A stretch of 64,000 nt of DNA from SCGC-AAA076-P13 sp964276235. Its GTDB lineage: Bacteria > Pseudomonadota > Gammaproteobacteria > Magnimaribacterales > D2472. Both the position numbers and the translations under genes were made by a program. Position 1 is the first letter of the stretch. Each line of letters begins with the position of its first letter. The stretch spans positions 848,064-912,063 of the forward strand of contig CAXYEK010000001.1 of assembly GCA_964276235.1 (NCBI GenBank), given 5' to 3'. The notes under the pieces were generated by a model. It saw only the letters and a program-made list of their open reading frames with translations. It ran no database searches and was not told where the DNA came from. Shown piece after piece: positions 63,999-64,000 of the stretch.

Positions 63999-64000
63999 TT

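Overview
The window is AT-rich (roughly two thirds A+T by eye), densely packed bacterial chromosome. It looks like a streamlined marine gammaproteobacterium, most likely of the SAR86 type. The reasons are the gammaproteobacterial gene order lolC-lolD-exbB-exbD-msbA-lpxK-kdsB-murB, proteins such as RluE, DUF1285, DUF2256 and a FabH2-like synthase, the very short or overlapping gene spacing, and an outer membrane dominated by large TonB-dependent receptors. The taxonomic name is inference; no rRNA or other decisive marker lies in the window.

Layout. 1-9 kb: the 3' end of an Oar-type TonB receptor with a clear terminator, a 2OG-Fe(II) oxygenase, a concentrative nucleoside transporter, TspO with a tiny upstream membrane protein, a FabH2-like synthase and two esterase-type hydrolases. 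9-26.6 kb: two related modules, each with a TonB-dependent receptor, a BCCT-family carrier and a TPR-sulfotransferase, followed by a GcvT/DmdA-like protein. This suggests uptake and use of betaine- or DMSP-like compounds. A Cas4/MGME1-like nuclease and peptidase E form an operon with the first sulfotransferase. 26.6-32.7 kb: RluE, a GFA-family protein, a P450, gamma-glutamyltransferase, and cupin and lipocalin-like proteins. 32.8-34.8 kb: a small accessory patch bounded by a 110-bp direct repeat that contains the 5' half of tRNA-Ser(UGA). The intact tRNA lies at the right end, and the interior carries mini-membrane proteins, phased short repeats and a shortened DUF6435 gene. 34.8-45.7 kb: thioesterase, hydrolases, a GPH-type sugar carrier, DUF349, trpS, an MFS carrier, ferrochelatase, a dienoyl-CoA-reductase-like SDR and an aldehyde dehydrogenase. 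45.7-54.4 kb: the envelope-biogenesis operon, in which MsbA and LpxK are fused into one 920-residue protein. 54.4-64 kb: a DUF885 lipoprotein, ETF-QO with EtfB and EtfA, an amidohydrolase, a ceramidase-like protein, a class IV aminotransferase, a sulfotransferase-like protein and PsiE.

Eight otherwise intact genes are each broken by one apparent single-base indel (seven gains, one loss), including the normally important hemH. This pattern fits consensus sequence errors better than eight independent pseudogenes, and those genes are annotated across the break.

The most interesting structures are the tRNA-Ser-bounded cassette with its conserved hairpin architecture, the MsbA-LpxK fusion, and the duplicated receptor/BCCT/sulfotransferase module. 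No CRISPR array, rRNA, complete prophage, recombinase gene or insertion sequence was seen.
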